NCBI GenBank assembly: GCA_002683825.1
Contig: NYUD01000090.1
Location: 1-64,000, forward strand
Length of the DNA: 64,000 nt
Direction of reading: 5' to 3'
Source of the DNA: Planctomycetota bacterium
GTDB lineage: Bacteria; Planctomycetota; UBA1135; GCA-002686595
The notes under the pieces were generated by a model. The model did not search any database. It was not told where the DNA came from and worked only from the letters and a program-made list of their open reading frames with translations. Position 1 is the first letter of the stretch. Each line of letters begins with the position of its first letter. Positions 42,977-51,244 of this stretch are shown piece by piece. The translations under genes and the position numbers were made by a program.

Positions 42977-44244
42977 CCGACCCTCTCTTTTGGAATCGTA
43001 CCCCCGTCCTCGGCCGGAACCGAGTGCGTGGTTTGTTCCCAGGCATGATTCAAGAGGAAGAGCCCGATGTCGCGCGTGTTCGTGCGCACGATCAGGTTGT
43101 CCCGCAGAGAATATTCCTGGTACCTGTGGACCCCTTCCCCATCGAATAGAACCACAGGCACGAGGAAGCGGCCCGACAAGAGCTGAATGTCAGGCATCTT
43201 CAGCACGAGGCAGCCCTCGCGACCCTCGAGCTGAATCCTGTCGAAGTTCGTGCTGGCGCCGCCGCAGGTGGTCATGTCCTGCCGCAGAAAGCCGATGCCT
43301 ATCTGAATCGGGGTATTCTCCGGCGCCGGATTCTTCCACCAAACGCGCACTTCGAACGAATCGCCGGTCGTTAGCTCGTAGCACTCCTCGTTCGTGTCCG
43401 AACGATAGACGCGTGCGTCGAGAATCTCCGGCAACTCGCCCTTCGAGCGACGACTTTCGAGGTCGGACGCGTCCGTATGATCGGTGACAATACCTTCAGC
43501 CGCGTCGATGTGATGGCGCTGGTAGGCCATGTACTTGTTGGTCACCTCGACCGAGTCTCCCTGGGCCATGTCGTTGCCGCGGTCCAACCAAATGGCCTCG
43601 TCACACAGCTGGCGGATGTCGTAGAGGCTGTGGCTACAGAAGAGGATCGTCTTGCCGCGTTGCTTGAATTCGAAGATGCGATCTACGCACTTCTTCTGGA
43701 AGTACATGTCCCCGACCGCAAAGACCTCATCGATGATCATCACGTCCGGATCCACGGCCACCGCGACACTGAAACCCAGCCGCAACCCCATACCGGAGGA
43801 ATAGGTGCGAACCGGCTCGTCGATGTAGTCACCCAGCTCGGCGAACTCGATGATCGAGTCCATCTTCTTTTCCAGCTCGCGCCGGGAAATGCCCATCATC
43901 ACGCCGTTCATGATGATGTTGGCGCGTCCCGTAAAATCCATGTGGAAGCCTGCCCCCAGCTCGAGCAGGCTGGCGACGCGTCCGTTGATCCGGTAGCGCC
44001 CGACGGTCGGCGCCGTCGTGCCTGCCAGCAGCTTGAGCAGCGTCGACTTCCCCGCTCCGTTCGCGCCGCAAAGGCCGAAGGTCGAGCCGGGTTTCAGGCG
44101 CAGACTCACGTCCTTCAGCGCCCAGAACTCGTGGTGTCCCTTGTAGTGCCCGAAGCTCGCCGCCTCGGCGATGCGTTTCAGTGGGCTGGGGTACAAGCGA
44201 AAGGCCTTGCCCAGCCCTTCGGTTTCGAGTGAATAGCCTTTCAA
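42973..44244 (-). CDS. wzt: Polysaccharide ABC exporter ATPase, Wzt type
   Basis: A 423-residue ATPase. Motifs are Walker A CGANGAGKST, signature YSSGMGLRLGF, Walker B PDVMIIDEVFAVGD and the H-loop FCSHSLYD. The C-terminal 170 residues, beginning near LPEILDARV, match the Wzt carbohydrate-binding beta-sandwich that recognises the finished glycan. The start is TTG at 44244, five bases after the permease stop, with GAGG upstream; the longer frame upstream lies over the permease gene and was rejected. Together with the permease it forms an ABC-dependent exporter for O-antigen- or capsule-like polysaccharide. Subfamily name is by motif and partner. Confidence 0.9.
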   Translation of the reverse strand: MKGYSLETEGLGKAFRLYPSPLKRIAEAASFGHYKGHHEFWALKDVSLRLKPGSTFGLCGANGAGKSTLLKLLAGTTAPTVGRYRINGRVASLLELGAGFHMDFTGRANIIMNGVMMGISRRELEKKMDSIIEFAELGDYIDEPVRTYSSGMGLRLGFSVAVAVDPDVMIIDEVFAVGDMYFQKKCVDRIFEFKQRGKTILFCSHSLYDIRQLCDEAIWLDRGNDMAQGDSVEVTNKYMAYQRHHIDAAEGIVTDHTDASDLESRRSKGELPEILDARVYRSDTNEECYELTTGDSFEVRVWWKNPAPENTPIQIGIGFLRQDMTTCGGASTNFDRIQLEGREGCLVLKMPDIQLLSGRFLVPVVLFDGEGVHRYQEYSLRDNLIVRTNTRDIGLFLLNHAWEQTTHSVPAEDGGTIPKERVG

Positions 44245-44248
44245 CAGC

Positions 44249-45238
44249 CTAGACCTCGTCGGCAAAACGGCGTTCCGAGAGGGTGAAGAAAGCGTATCCG
44301 ACTCCATACAGAGCGACCGCCCAGATCGCAAAGATGGCCAGATGCCCGCCGATCGCGGCGGTGGAAACAGGGGCGTACGGCCCCAGGACTTGGTCGCCCT
44401 CGGTCCAGGCCTCGATGAAGAGGTCGCCCATCAGCGCGCCGCGCCAGGCCGACACCAGGTGGTACAAGGGGTTGTTGTAGATGATGGCGATGTAGGGCTG
44501 GATGCTCTCGCCCATGAGCTCGGGCACCCAGAAGATCGGCGTGACGAACATCCAAACGGTCATCACGATGCCCACGACCTGCACGGTGTCACGCAGGAAG
44601 ACCTGCAGCGTCGACAGGAGAAGCGCGAAGCCGTAGATGAACACCAGCTGCACTGCGAGGATGAGCGGGATCCACAGGGCCGATAGCCCCGGCGCCTCCC
44701 AGATAGGCGTCAGCAAACAACCGAGCAAGAAAACCGCCAGCGCGAAGAGGTGTGTGACCGAGCACACGAGCGAGATATTCAACGGAAGAATCTCGGCGGG
44801 AAAGGCGAGCTTCTTGATCAGATTGCCGTTCTCGATGAACGTGTTCGCACCGCGCACGACGCCCTCTGAAATCGTCGCATAGGACATGATCCCGCAGAAC
44901 ATGAAGATCCCGAGCGCGGACTCCTGGCCTTCCGGCAAATGGGGAATCTTGAAGTTCAGAAGCTTGGTGAAGATGAAGTAGTAGACGACGAACAGGAACA
45001 TCGGATGGACCAGCGGCCAGAGCCAGCCGAGCATCGTTCCTGAAAAGCGCGCCTCGAGATCGCGTTTGACGCTGATCGCGATCAGATCCCGGTGGGCCAG
45101 CATGCGCTTGGGCAGCGAAAAGAACCGCTGCACCACCTCGAAAACCCTCGGAGGCCGTGAGGTGACCCAGCGCCCGGGCGCCGGGGACCCGGAGGAAAAT
45201 CCGCCGGAAGCGGTTGAACTCTCTGCTTGGGGGGTCAT
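44249..45238 (-). CDS. wzm: Polysaccharide ABC exporter permease, Wzm type
   Basis: A 329-residue ABC-2-type permease with about six transmembrane helices, including LWPLVHPMFLFVVYYFIF, ISLVCSVTHLFALAVFLLG and IWAVALYGVGYAFF. The first 30 residues are Ser/Pro/Gly-rich and probably cytoplasmic. The DLIAISVKRDLEARFSGTMLGWLWPL segment is the conserved coupling region of polysaccharide exporters. The ATG at 45238 begins the operon with the ATPase. It exports polyprenyl-linked glycan across the inner membrane. About 220 bp upstream lack a gene. Confidence 0.9.
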   Translation of the reverse strand: MTPQAESSTASGGFSSGSPAPGRWVTSRPPRVFEVVQRFFSLPKRMLAHRDLIAISVKRDLEARFSGTMLGWLWPLVHPMFLFVVYYFIFTKLLNFKIPHLPEGQESALGIFMFCGIMSYATISEGVVRGANTFIENGNLIKKLAFPAEILPLNISLVCSVTHLFALAVFLLGCLLTPIWEAPGLSALWIPLILAVQLVFIYGFALLLSTLQVFLRDTVQVVGIVMTVWMFVTPIFWVPELMGESIQPYIAIIYNNPLYHLVSAWRGALMGDLFIEAWTEGDQVLGPYAPVSTAAIGGHLAIFAIWAVALYGVGYAFFTLSERRFADEV

Positions 45239-45457
45239 GGGGATTCGTCGGCGGTGCGGCCACCGCTCTCATCGGTCGCAGCACACCCCGGAGCCAAGTC
45301 CGTCCCCCCGGCGGGAAAGGATTTCCAGAGTACCTGCGGCGGTCGACCGCTGTCGCAGACGGACGAACCTCTGTCCATACGCTACTCGATAAGCCCCTCC
45401 GCCTGGCGAATCGAGCGGGATCTCGGGCGTTTTCTGCGCTGGAGTATGCTCCCCCGG

Positions 45458-45970
45458 TTAGGGGGTCCCCTCGGCCCGCTTCATGATCTCGTCGAGAGGA
45501 TCGACGGCCTCCTGGAACCTCAGCTCCGGTTCCAGCAGCGAGCGAATGTGCATGAGGAGAATCGCGGCCGTGTTCCGATCGTCCCGGGTCCATTTCCACT
45601 CCGCGCGGGAGGGATCAAGGGGGTTGAGAAGGGCCTCGTTGATCTGCTTCCCCACACGGGTACGCACCATCCAGCTCCCGCTTTCGACCGGACGGATCTG
45701 GATCTCCGCCCGTTCCCGGTAGCCCTCGCCCTGGAAGGGGTGCAGCCGGGTCCTCCACCCGGTCTGGATCGTTCCCGAAGCCGGATCGTTCACGGCGCCG
45801 CGCGGAAAGTCCATCTTGCTGAGGGAAAGGTGCGAAAGCTGCCACAGAACACGGTCCGACGGGGCGGTCAGCTCGACCTCCCTCCAGACCCCGGGGGGCT
45901 CGGGGTTGGTCGCGCAGGCGCCGGCGAGCCCGGTGGAGAGAAAGACGACGAAAAGGGAGTTTCGGATCAC
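45458..45970 (-). CDS. Small lipoprotein, unknown function
   Basis: A 170-residue protein with a signal sequence and lipobox LAGAC (Cys at residue 19). The mature part has alternating strands (REVELTAPSDRVLWQLSHL, GTIQTGWRTRL, RAEIQIRPVESGSWMVRTRV) and a C-terminal helix. I do not recognise a family. The start is GTG at 45970, overlapping the der stop as GTGA, so it is translated with der. Near its stop is the short inverted sequence CCCCCTAACCGGGGG, which may help terminate. Confidence 0.75.
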   Translation of the reverse strand: MIRNSLFVVFLSTGLAGACATNPEPPGVWREVELTAPSDRVLWQLSHLSLSKMDFPRGAVNDPASGTIQTGWRTRLHPFQGEGYRERAEIQIRPVESGSWMVRTRVGKQINEALLNPLDPSRAEWKWTRDDRNTAAILLMHIRSLLEPELRFQEAVDPLDEIMKRAEGTP

Positions 45971-47319
45971 GGTAATTCCTCGACAGAAACCTCGCGCTTG
46001 TCGCGCAGCACGAATCGCACAGGCACCTCTTCAAACCCGAGCTCCTGACGAACGCGGTTCTCGAGGTAGCGTAGATAGTCCTTGCCGATCAATCTCTTGT
46101 CGTTGACGAACAGGACGAAGGTCGGGGGCGCGACGTCCGCCTGGGTGGCGTATTTCACGCGCACCCGATGCCCCTTCGAGCTGGGCGAACGAGCCTCGAG
46201 AGCGTGCTGCAACACGCGGTTCAATTCGGCGGTCGAGATCCGCTCGCGGGCCTTGTCGAAGAGCTCGCGTGCGAGCTTGAAGGTCCGGGCGACGTTCAGC
46301 CCGTCCTTGGCCGACAGGAAGATGACGGGCGCAAACTGGATCCCGGGAAGCTGTTCGTTGAGATAGGTCTCGAAATCGACCGGATCGATCCCCTCTTCGA
46401 CCAGGTCCCACTTGTTGGCGGCGAGCACGACGGGGCGGTAGTGGTCCTTCACGTAGCGCGCCAGCTTCTTTTCGATCGACGAAATGGGCTGGGTCGCATC
46501 GAACAAGAGAACCACCACGTCCGCTCGGCGGATGGCCTTCTTGCTGCGCGCGTCGGAAAAGAACTCGACCGCGTCCTCGTGACTCCTGCGTTTGCGCACG
46601 CCGGCCGTGTCTATCAAGCAGATCGTTTCGCCGTCCCGTTCGACGATGACGTCCAAGGCGTCGCGCGTCGTCCCCGGGATCTCGGAGACGATCGAGCGTT
46701 CTTCGCACGCCAGCGCATTCACCAACGTCGACTTACCCGCGTTGCGCCGGCCGACGACCGCCAGTTTGAGTACGGGAAACTCGGGCCCCTCGTCGCGATC
46801 CTCGGCCGGTAAGAGGCGGGCGATCTCCTCGAACAAGAGGGCCGCGCCATCGCCGTTCTGGGCGCTGATCGCCATCGGTTCATCCCCCACTCCAAGGGAG
46901 CGAAAGGAGTCCACCTCCCAGCGAATCCTGTCGCTTTCGACCTTGTTGCAGACCAGGATGATCGGCTTCTCCAGACCGTGAAGACGCCGTGCGACCTCGC
47001 GGTCGAGGGGCGTGATCCCCTCGCGCGCGTCGACGACGAAAAGGACCAGATCGGCCACCAGGAGTGCGGCTCGGATCTGCTCCTCAACGTGCGGACCGAG
47101 GTCGTCACGGTCGACGATCCCGACCCCGCCGGTGTCGATCACCTCGACCCAGCGCTCGCCGTGAGGGGTGGGGATCCTCGAGCGAACGAACACGCGGTCG
47201 CGCGTGACGCCTTCGGTCGGCTCGACGATCGAGACGCGACTGCGGGCGATGCGATTGGTGAGCGTCGACTTGCCGACGTTCGGCCGTCCCACCACTGCGA
47301 TCCGCGGCAGACACTTCAT
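45967..47319 (-). CDS. der: GTPase Der (EngA), ribosome assembly factor
   Basis: Der has two tandem GTPase domains and a KH-like C-terminal domain and assists 50S subunit maturation. Domain 1 has GRPNVGKST (residues 11-19), DTGGV, and NKVES in the NKxD place, a departure from NKxD. Domain 2 has GRRNAGKST near 190, DTAGV and NKWDL. The C-terminal KH-like region ends RFVLRDKREVSVEELP. Length (450) is normal. The ATG overlaps queE as ATGA and the stop overlaps the next start as GTGA. It is the middle of a four-gene housekeeping run. Confidence 0.95.
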   Translation of the reverse strand: MKCLPRIAVVGRPNVGKSTLTNRIARSRVSIVEPTEGVTRDRVFVRSRIPTPHGERWVEVIDTGGVGIVDRDDLGPHVEEQIRAALLVADLVLFVVDAREGITPLDREVARRLHGLEKPIILVCNKVESDRIRWEVDSFRSLGVGDEPMAISAQNGDGAALLFEEIARLLPAEDRDEGPEFPVLKLAVVGRRNAGKSTLVNALACEERSIVSEIPGTTRDALDVIVERDGETICLIDTAGVRKRRSHEDAVEFFSDARSKKAIRRADVVVLLFDATQPISSIEKKLARYVKDHYRPVVLAANKWDLVEEGIDPVDFETYLNEQLPGIQFAPVIFLSAKDGLNVARTFKLARELFDKARERISTAELNRVLQHALEARSPSSKGHRVRVKYATQADVAPPTFVLFVNDKRLIGKDYLRYLENRVRQELGFEEVPVRFVLRDKREVSVEELP

Positions 47320-48161
47320 GGCAGATGCAAAGAGCGGTGCACCTGCGGCAAGAGGCGCACGTGGAGACCGCGGGAAAGTGCCATCTCGGTCAGCTCGTCG
47401 AAGAGTTCGCGCCCGGGAGCGATAACCCCCTCGGCGCCCGGAAGGGCCGTGATCGGCTGCAAAACGACAGGCATCTCAGCCGCGATCCCGGCGACATCGT
47501 CGAGGAGCGGGGCGTAGCGGCTTGCGGGGTGATTCCCGCTGAAGGGAATCTTGGCGCAGGCGTCGTGGCCCCGCAGCGAGAAAAGACACGCCGCCCGCGC
47601 TTGCGCCCATTCCAGACGGCCGACGGGGGGCGCGTCCAGGGTGCTGACAATACCCTGCTCCGGTTCCTCGACGGGAAGGGGCACCGGCGGATCGAGATCC
47701 TCGGACAACTTGAGGTCGAGGCTGACGTGATCGACCGCAGGAAGGACTTGCGCCAGTGCACGCGGGTGGCCGCCTGCGGTTTCCAGATGCACACGTCGCG
47801 GGGCGACGAAGCGGCGCAAGCTCCGGACGAAGCCCGGCCACTGCAGCGGCTCGCCGCCGGTGACGCTGACCGTGCGCCTGGAACCCGATTCCGCGGAAGC
47901 GATCCAGGTCGCCGCCTGGAAGGGGCTGGCCCAACCGTCCGCGTGACGGCGCCCGCCGGAAAGATCCAGGCGCGCCCTGGGTTTCTCCGGCAGTGCGAGG
48001 GAACCCGGCGTGTCACACCAGCGACAGCGGAAGGGACACCCGAAGAGACGCACGAACACCTGGGGTTCGCCCACATACAGTCCTTCGCCCTGAATCGAGG
48101 CGAAGACTTCGAGCACCGGAGCCGTCGTGATTTTTCGCTCAGTGGCTTGGGTCGCCGACAT
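47316..48161 (-). CDS. queE: 7-carboxy-7-deazaguanine synthase
   Basis: QueE is a radical SAM enzyme that forms 7-carboxy-7-deazaguanine in queuosine/preQ0 synthesis. The sequence has SIQGEG (residues 22-27) near the N-terminus and the cluster motif C42-x3-C46-x2-C49 in FGCPFRCRWCDT, followed by SVTGGEPLQWP. From the ATG at 48161 it has 281 residues, some 50 more than E. coli QueE. The longer upstream frame is Arg/Ser-rich and overlaps the small basic protein gene, so it was rejected. No other queuosine genes are in the window. Confidence 0.9.
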   Translation of the reverse strand: MSATQATERKITTAPVLEVFASIQGEGLYVGEPQVFVRLFGCPFRCRWCDTPGSLALPEKPRARLDLSGGRRHADGWASPFQAATWIASAESGSRRTVSVTGGEPLQWPGFVRSLRRFVAPRRVHLETAGGHPRALAQVLPAVDHVSLDLKLSEDLDPPVPLPVEEPEQGIVSTLDAPPVGRLEWAQARAACLFSLRGHDACAKIPFSGNHPASRYAPLLDDVAGIAAEMPVVLQPITALPGAEGVIAPGRELFDELTEMALSRGLHVRLLPQVHRSLHLP

Positions 48162-48177
48162 GGCGAGCGGGAGGCTG

Positions 48178-48417
48178 CTACTCCTGCTTCTTCTCTTCCT
48201 CGCCTTCGGCCTCGTCACCTTCGGCCTCCGGCTCTGTAGCCTTCTTGATGGTGGCGACCTTGAACTTGGTCCGCACCTTCGGGAGGCCCCAAACGGATTG
48301 GGTTTCCTCATCGAACTTGCCTTCCTTGGCAAGTTTCTGGATGCGTTCGATGCGCTTCAAAACGCTGCGCTCACCCCCCAGGGAATCCACGCCCCGCAAG
48401 CTTGAATGGATGGTCAT
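48178..48417 (-). CDS. Small basic protein of the PVC-signature family
   Basis: A 79-residue protein. It begins MTIHSSLRGVDSLGGERSVL, has the core LKRIERIQKL and VWGLPKVRTKFKV, and ends in an acidic tail EAEGDEAEGEEEKKQE. The N-terminal half fits the small basic protein family known from Planctomycetes, Verrucomicrobia and Chlamydiae, described as a PVC signature and linked to the ribosome. The ATG at 48417 has a strong AAGGAG five bases upstream, the best ribosome site in the window. It precedes queE by 16 bases. This gene is my main reason for placing the organism in the PVC group. Confidence 0.88.
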   Translation of the reverse strand: MTIHSSLRGVDSLGGERSVLKRIERIQKLAKEGKFDEETQSVWGLPKVRTKFKVATIKKATEPEAEGDEAEGEEEKKQE

Positions 48418-48474
48418 ACGATCTCCTTCTCAGAGCAGTCTGCGACTTTGTGTTGTTCTCGCCGAGCGACAGGA

Positions 48475-49236
48475 TTACCGCTCGATGTAGTTGTCGATGG
48501 GGACTCGGTAGGCGTCGTGGTAGGGACTCTCACCGTCGCGCTCGAGTTCGCGGAGGGTCGCTTCGATCGGGGCCAGTTCGCGCGAGCGCGGCGCGGCTCC
48601 CACGAGAATCAACAAGAACTCGTCCTTCACGACCGGAGGAAATACGGAGAACCCCTCGGCACGCAGATGCTCGAAGGTCGCCCAGGCGTGGTCGGCACTG
48701 GAGTGCGTGTAGGTCTGGACGACGATGGTGTAGAGGTTGTCCGTGTCGAACAGCGGCGAATCCTCGATCTTGACGGACGCGTGGGAGCGATCCGCATCGA
48801 GCGTGTCGCGCGTTCCCCGGGTGCCCATGTTGCGCGGCTCGTCGGCGGGCGCGCGACCGGGCCCCCCGGGCCTCTCCCCCTGCGTATTCTCGATTTGCGG
48901 GCCCTCGCCCCCCGCCTCCGCCGCTGCGACGTCCGATCCGGATGCGCGTCCGATCGCGATGCCCACGGCGACCAAGACCCCGGCGCCGGCCGCAAACAGA
49001 AGGCCGGGCGGAATGTTGCCGGAGAAGAGGCCGGGCGTCTCGGCGGCTCGGGGCTCGATGGGAACAGCCTCCTGGGCCGACGGCGCCGGGGATCGCCGGG
49101 CCCGGGTCTTGATGTTGTCGAAGAGGGACCCGGTCGCGGGCTTTTTCTCTTGCGGAGGCGGCGCACCCGTTCCGAGTTCGGGCACATCACCGGCGTTCCT
49201 GAACGCCTCGAGGAGGTTCTTGCGCGATGCTGCCAT
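48475..49236 (-). CDS. Membrane protein with C-terminal SPOR domain
   Basis: A 253-residue protein from the ATG at 49236. The first 75 residues are a probable cytoplasmic segment. One transmembrane helix follows (PGLLFAAGAGVLVAVGIAIG). A Gly/Pro/Asp-rich linker leads to a SPOR-like domain at the C-terminus (YTIVVQTYTHSSADHAWATF to the end), with the usual strand-helix-strand order. SPOR domains bind denuded septal peptidoglycan, so a division or wall role is plausible. Start choice is uncertain because no ribosome site is visible. It is divergent from the FG-GAP lipoprotein gene. Confidence 0.72.
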   Translation of the reverse strand: MAASRKNLLEAFRNAGDVPELGTGAPPPQEKKPATGSLFDNIKTRARRSPAPSAQEAVPIEPRAAETPGLFSGNIPPGLLFAAGAGVLVAVGIAIGRASGSDVAAAEAGGEGPQIENTQGERPGGPGRAPADEPRNMGTRGTRDTLDADRSHASVKIEDSPLFDTDNLYTIVVQTYTHSSADHAWATFEHLRAEGFSVFPPVVKDEFLLILVGAAPRSRELAPIEATLRELERDGESPYHDAYRVPIDNYIER

Positions 49237-49256
49237 GGAACTTGCGGGGAGGTAAA

Positions 49257-49291
49257 CGGTCCGCTTCGGGGTTCTTTCGTGGAACGGACCG
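49257..49291. promoter_or_regulatory. Paired operator-like repeats between divergent genes
   Basis: Two near-palindromic sites, AACGGTCCGC and AACGGACCGC, lie 28 bp apart (cores CGGTCCG at 49257-49263 and CGGACCG at 49285-49291). A second direct repeat CCGACAA occurs twice at 12-bp spacing just downstream (49292-49312). The position between two divergent genes suggests a regulator-binding region. No regulator gene is adjacent. Confidence 0.3.
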
Positions 49292-49360
49292 CCCGACAAA
49301 CAATCCGACAAGGTTACCTGCACCGGGGCTTCGTGGTCAACGGCCCAGTACAGTACGACC

Positions 49361-51244
49361 ATGGGAGGATGGACCCGCCAACGCCCCGAACGTCTCCGGA
49401 GCCCTCGTACGTTCTTCACTGGGGGTTCCACGGGCTTTACCGGGGCGCTGGCGTGCTTCCTTGCGGCCGCGTGCGGCCCCGGAGAGGAGGCCTCGGTGCC
49501 CCCCCCTCACCGGGCGCGCTTCCCAGACGAAGCCGCCGAGCGTGGGCTCACCTACACCAACCTCTCGGGCGAACCCCACAAACCGACCCTGCTCGAGGCC
49601 AATGGAGCCGGTTGCGCCCTCTTCGACCTGGGCGCGGACGGGGACCTCGACGCCCTCTTCGGCCAGGGGGTCTCGAGCGTTTTGGCCCTGACCCGGGGAG
49701 AAGGGTCCCGGCTGTCGGTCTTCGAGAACGACGGCCGCGGGCACTTTCGCCGGCTCCCTGACCCGGAGACGCCCGCTTCGGGCTGGTGGACCGGACTCGC
49801 GAGCGGAGACATCGACGGCGACGGCCGCGCCGACATCGTGGCAGCGGGTTTCGGGGTCCTGAGCGTTCTGCTTCAGGACGAGGACGAGCCGAAGCTGACA
49901 CCCCATCCGGGGGGCTTTTTGAGCGAGGCGGAGCGCTTCCCTCCCGGAGGCGCCGGGAGTGCTGCGTGGTCGACGAGCATGGCGCTGTTCGATGCCGACG
50001 GGGACGGGGAGCTCGACCTCTACGTCGGGCGCTACGTGGCCTTCGATGCCTTCGATCCGCCGCTGGGAGAGCTCGCCGGCGGGCCGGGTGGCGATGACTC
50101 CCTGGGCCTGCCCTGTATGTGGAAAGGGATCGAGGTCTTTTGCGGACCGCGGGGCATGGCGGCGCAACCGGACGGCATTTTTCGCGGCCGGGGGGACGGC
50201 AGCTTCGAGAACAAGAGCGAGGCGTGGCTGGGTGCGCAAGAGGCGAGCTACACGCTGGGCGTGGCGGCCTTCGATGCGGATCTCGATGGAGCGACCGATC
50301 TCTTTGTCGCCGCCGACAGTGAACCGAACCGGTTGTACGTCAATGCCCTCGGCGCGCGAGGGCGCTTCGAGGAACGCGGCTACGCGGCAGGGGTCGCGGT
50401 GAATCCCGATGGGCTCTCGGAAGCGGGAATGGGGATCGCCGTCGGCGACGTCAACCGGGACGGTTTGTTCGATCTTGCGGTCACCAACTTCTCGGACGAA
50501 CCGACGCAGCTCTATCTGGGTGCGGGGATCGGTTTTCGCTGCGCGAGCTATCGCTCCGGCCTGGCCCATGCCACCCGCCCCTTTCTATCGTGGGGTGCGC
50601 ACCTGGTGGACTTCACCGGTGACGGGGGGCTGGAGCTCTTCACCGCCAACGGGCACGTCTATCCCCAGGCCGATCGGGCCGGGACGTACACGAGCTATCT
50701 CCAGCTGGACACGCTCTTCGCCTTCGACCTCGACGGCGCGGGACGGGCGAGGCGCCTCACTCCCGAGGGCGAACTCTTCACGGTTGCGGGCGGTTCGCGG
50801 GGCTCGGCCGTGGGCGACGTCGACGGCGATGGGGCTCCCGATCTGCTCGTGACACGGATCGATGGCCCGTGCGCCCTCGCCATGAACCGCCTGGACCCGC
50901 GAGCCCATCGCCTGGCGATCCGCTGTCTGGGTTCGGGCGAGCTCGGGCCCGCGAACCGCAAGACCCCCGCCGATGGAATGGGCACGCGCGTCCTGGTCCA
51001 CCCCCTGGCGCGGGACGGGGGGGCAGAGGCGCGTCGGCCATGGGTGGGCGAGGTGCAAACCTCGGGCGGCTTCCAGTCGGCATCGAGCCCGTGGCTCTAC
51101 TTCGGACTGGGTACGGAAGCGGCCTTCGAGGGGCTGGTTCTCTTGTGGCCGTCGGGACGCAGGGAGGAGCTCGAGGGCGGTCCGGCCGACCGCCGCCTGT
51201 GGATCCGCGAAGGCCGGGGCATCGTGCGCGAGGGGTCGTTTTGA
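49361..51244 (+). CDS. FG-GAP/ASPIC-UnbV lipoprotein (CRTAC1-like)
   Basis: A 627-residue secreted protein. An Arg-rich start is followed by a hydrophobic stretch ending in LAAAC, a likely lipobox. Seven FG-GAP loops are visible, for example FDLGADGDLD, GDIDGDGRAD, FDADGDGELD and GDVNRDGLFD. The C-terminus has the ASPIC/UnbV signature: GMGTRVLVHP, VGEVQTSGGFQSASSPWLYFGLG, and VLLWPSGRREEL. Such proteins form calcium-bound propellers; function in Planctomycetes is not known. The next gene starts inside its stop as TTGA, forming an operon with a TPR protein and another FG-GAP protein. Confidence 0.85.
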   Translation: MGGWTRQRPERLRSPRTFFTGGSTGFTGALACFLAAACGPGEEASVPPPHRARFPDEAAERGLTYTNLSGEPHKPTLLEANGAGCALFDLGADGDLDALFGQGVSSVLALTRGEGSRLSVFENDGRGHFRRLPDPETPASGWWTGLASGDIDGDGRADIVAAGFGVLSVLLQDEDEPKLTPHPGGFLSEAERFPPGGAGSAAWSTSMALFDADGDGELDLYVGRYVAFDAFDPPLGELAGGPGGDDSLGLPCMWKGIEVFCGPRGMAAQPDGIFRGRGDGSFENKSEAWLGAQEASYTLGVAAFDADLDGATDLFVAADSEPNRLYVNALGARGRFEERGYAAGVAVNPDGLSEAGMGIAVGDVNRDGLFDLAVTNFSDEPTQLYLGAGIGFRCASYRSGLAHATRPFLSWGAHLVDFTGDGGLELFTANGHVYPQADRAGTYTSYLQLDTLFAFDLDGAGRARRLTPEGELFTVAGGSRGSAVGDVDGDGAPDLLVTRIDGPCALAMNRLDPRAHRLAIRCLGSGELGPANRKTPADGMGTRVLVHPLARDGGAEARRPWVGEVQTSGGFQSASSPWLYFGLGTEAAFEGLVLLWPSGRREELEGGPADRRLWIREGRGIVREGSF

